Of a stretch of 64,000 nt of DNA, positions 62,359 to 64,000 are shown one piece after another (position 1 is the stretch's first letter; each line of letters starts with the position of its first letter). Location: the NCBI RefSeq assembly GCF_014698965.1, contig NZ_JACXAE010000109.1:1-64000 (forward strand), read 5' to 3'. The position numbers and the translations under genes are program-made. The stretch comes from Iningainema tapete BLCC-T55. Lineage in GTDB: Bacteria; Cyanobacteriota; Cyanobacteriia; Cyanobacteriales; Nostocaceae. A model generated the notes under the pieces. It did not search any database, had not been told where the DNA came from, and worked only from the letters and a program-made list of their open reading frames with translations.

Positions 62359-64000
62359 TTCTAGCTCTCCATAAATGTTGATATTAAATGTAAATCGAAT
62401 ATTGAGGTATTTGTCTGGATAATTTGTCGGCAAGGGTGCAAATGGTGTTGCTCTTTGGACAGCGCCAAGCGCTGCCTCATCAGTAAAATCGAATCCTGAC
62501 GATTGTGCTACCTCAAGGTACTTCACTTCACCTGAACGCAAAATAGTGAAATGCAGCACCGTCCTACGAGATGATTGAGTCACACCAGGTATCCATTGTT
62601 GCTTAACTTTTGCTTGTAGTTGCCGTAGATAGGGACCTAAATCTACATCTTGACGAGCATCAACACCCTCAGTACCTTGTTTTTGGCGGTTAGAATTTTG
62701 ATCTACATAGGCAGTAAAATTACGGTTAGATAAAACAACTGGTCCCCCCAAACGGCTAGAACTACCTTTTAATGATTGCGATCGCGTGGATGTTCGCGTA
62801 GTAGGCACAGAAGAACTATTGGCAGCTAATTGATTATTTTTTACTGGACGAGTTGAACGTCCGGATAAACTAGTAGTTGGGGTTTTTGTTGGCGAAAGTT
62901 TAGATATTGGCGGTGTAGTGGGTGCAGTAGTAATTTTTGGGCGTGTGGGTGTTGGCGGTATTCTAGTGGTAACTGTTGTTTGTGGCAGAGGTGAAGGTGT
63001 AGTGGATGGGGTATTTGTGATTGGTTGCGTAGGTAGTGAAGGTTTAGTGGATGGGGGATCTACGGTTGGTTGAGGTTCTGGCAGTGTAGTACGAGTATTA
63101 GCAAATTGCCGTAGTTTGGTTCCTAGTGGTGTAGTAGTTGGGGGAACTGGTGGTGTAAAGAGTGGTGTTGGTTGCGTGAGAAGTGGTGGTGTAGGATCTG
63201 GAGTAAGTGCTGTTGGCTGCGGTTGAGGTTCTGGCAGTTGAGTGCGTGCGGTGGCAAATTGGCGTAGTTTGGTTTCTAGCGATGTAGTATTTGAGGTATC
63301 TTTTGTTGGTTGCGGTTTTGGTGGTGTGATGGGTGGGTTATCTATTGTTGGTTCTGGTTTTGGTGGTGTGATGGGTGAGGTATCTGTTGTTGGTTCTGGT
63401 TGAGGTATTGGTGGTATAGTGCGTGCGGTAGCAAATTGGCGTAGTTTGGTTTTTAGCGGTGTGGTAGTTGGGATAACTGTTGTTGATTGAGATGTGGGTA
63501 TTTGTGGTGTAGTATCTGGGGTAGGTGCTGTTGGTTGAGGTTGTAATATTTGTGGTATGGTGCGAGTACGTGCGGTTGATTCTGGTTGAAGTTTTGGTTC
63601 TGTAATAGTAGGTGCAACAGCAATTTGGGGAAGTTTAGCTGGTAATTTGGGCGCCCTAAGATTTGGTGATGGTTCAATTTTGGGAGGTTCGAGTGGTAAT
63701 TTGGGCGCCCTGAGATTTGGTGATGGTGCTTTTGGCTGTATTGGTTGTGGCTTGATTATTTCTGCAGTAGGAGTAGCTAAGTCTTGATTGCTGTCAGTCT
63801 TTGTGGGTGCTGACTTAGCTATCGAAATGACTTTTTTCGGTTTAGCTTCACCGCCTGCCACGGAATTTCTATCAGCTCGTCGTGAAGTTTCCGGAGGCTT
63901 CTTTGTCTCATTGGCAGGAACTTCAATATATTCAATTGGAATTGCCTCTGACAGATCTTGCTTTTGTTCCGGTGCTTTCAATCTCAGCCAATAATGGCCG
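62344..64000 (-). CDS. TonB-like energy transducer, 5' end beyond the window
   Basis: At least 551 codons are open to the window edge; the frame upstream of TTG 63981 stays open (GHYWLRLKAPEQ), so the start lies outside. A very long Pro/Thr-rich region (about 60-400) with repeated TTPLKTKLRQFATARTIP-type units links it to a C-terminal TonB domain (QLQAKVKQQWIPG, RRTVLHFTILRSGEVKYLEV, DEAALGAVQRATPF). TonB proteins pass energy from the inner membrane to outer-membrane receptors; the rigid linker spans the periplasm. The repeats (at least three copies of the LRQFATART unit) suggest expansion by recombination. Confidence 0.85.
   Translation of the reverse strand, partial: GHYWLRLKAPEQKQDLSEAIPIEYIEVPANETKKPPETSRRADRNSVAGGEAKPKKVISIAKSAPTKTDSNQDLATPTAEIIKPQPIQPKAPSPNLRAPKLPLEPPKIEPSPNLRAPKLPAKLPQIAVAPTITEPKLQPESTARTRTIPQILQPQPTAPTPDTTPQIPTSQSTTVIPTTTPLKTKLRQFATARTIPPIPQPEPTTDTSPITPPKPEPTIDNPPITPPKPQPTKDTSNTTSLETKLRQFATARTQLPEPQPQPTALTPDPTPPLLTQPTPLFTPPVPPTTTPLGTKLRQFANTRTTLPEPQPTVDPPSTKPSLPTQPITNTPSTTPSPLPQTTVTTRIPPTPTRPKITTAPTTPPISKLSPTKTPTTSLSGRSTRPVKNNQLAANSSSVPTTRTSTRSQSLKGSSSRLGGPVVLSNRNFTAYVDQNSNRQKQGTEGVDARQDVDLGPYLRQLQAKVKQQWIPGVTQSSRRTVLHFTILRSGEVKYLEVAQSSGFDFTDEAALGAVQRATPFAPLPTNYPDKYLNIRFTFNINIYGELELSGD

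Overview
The window is chromosomal DNA from a cyanobacterium, most likely a filamentous, Nostocales-type species. Evidence: the HIP1 octamer GCGATCGC is scattered throughout; cyanobacterium-typical families are present (a cyAbrB regulator, DUF1816, DUF1822, a cobD-type cobalamin gene, Mini-RNase III beside RlmB, a photosynthesis-type FtsH, RDD/pentapeptide-repeat and TAXI-type proteins); and intergenic spacers are full of short palindromic and low-complexity repeats. No prophage, transposase, rRNA or CRISPR array was seen. Genus assignment is inference and was not tested.

Layout. 1-2.2 kb: minus-strand module of a sigma-70-like regulator, a DUF1822 protein and a truncated, probably CHAT-type, gene. 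2.3-9.2 kb: CobD, an Rrf2 regulator, a cyAbrB regulator, a ClC channel with CBS domains, a small zinc-ribbon membrane protein and a GT39 glycosyltransferase. 9.3-17.7 kb: a serine-recombinase-like protein with a degenerate catalytic site, VOC and Uma2 proteins, an HTTM-DCC fusion, a PD-(D/E)XK-like protein, a fasciclin protein, an orphan Cas6 with a C-terminal HTH, and an HlyD adaptor. 18-27.3 kb: housekeeping and accessory genes (GT2, Rieske-FAD oxidoreductase, AGE epimerase, a chimeric DUF433/BrnA-like antitoxin coupled to Uma2, DUF1816, RlmB, Mini-III, STAS, CarA). 27.5-35.6 kb: retropepsin-like lipoprotein, PAS histidine kinase, Tat-exported PhoD phosphatase with a possible Pho box, membrane-anchored TAXI receptor-like protein, and a divergent SDR/CdaR pair. 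35.7-39.7 kb: three tandem FG-GAP proteins, each with exactly seven repeats. 39.9-44.6 kb: FtsH, a secreted protein, an Uma2 relic, GltX and tRNA-Asp.

44.6-51.5 kb is the most interesting stretch. A trypsin-like protease and a TPR protein share the same N-terminal domain, which resembles the effector-associated domains (EADs) of bacterial conflict/cell-death systems. The TPR gene lies at the end of a probable operon with two tandem eukaryote-like Ser/Thr kinases that share an unrecognised C-terminal domain. One kinase carries four perfect 8-bp repeats between its two domains, so slippage would frameshift it. I read this as a candidate signalling/conflict island: kinases as regulators, TPR-EAD as hub, protease as effector.

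51.7-64 kb: AI-2E-type exporter, a second member of the small secreted family, a membrane/pentapeptide protein, an outer-membrane-like protein, a CIA30-like protein, an LLM flavin monooxygenase paired with a Cys-less AsnB-like amide ligase, HicBA, a secreted protein of unknown function and a TonB-like protein that runs off the right edge.

Palindromic repeats repeatedly sit at gene 3' ends and in several cases encode the last residues and the stop codon, notably in cobD, the LLM gene and the CIA30 gene. All homology statements rest on reading the translated sequences; no database search was run.
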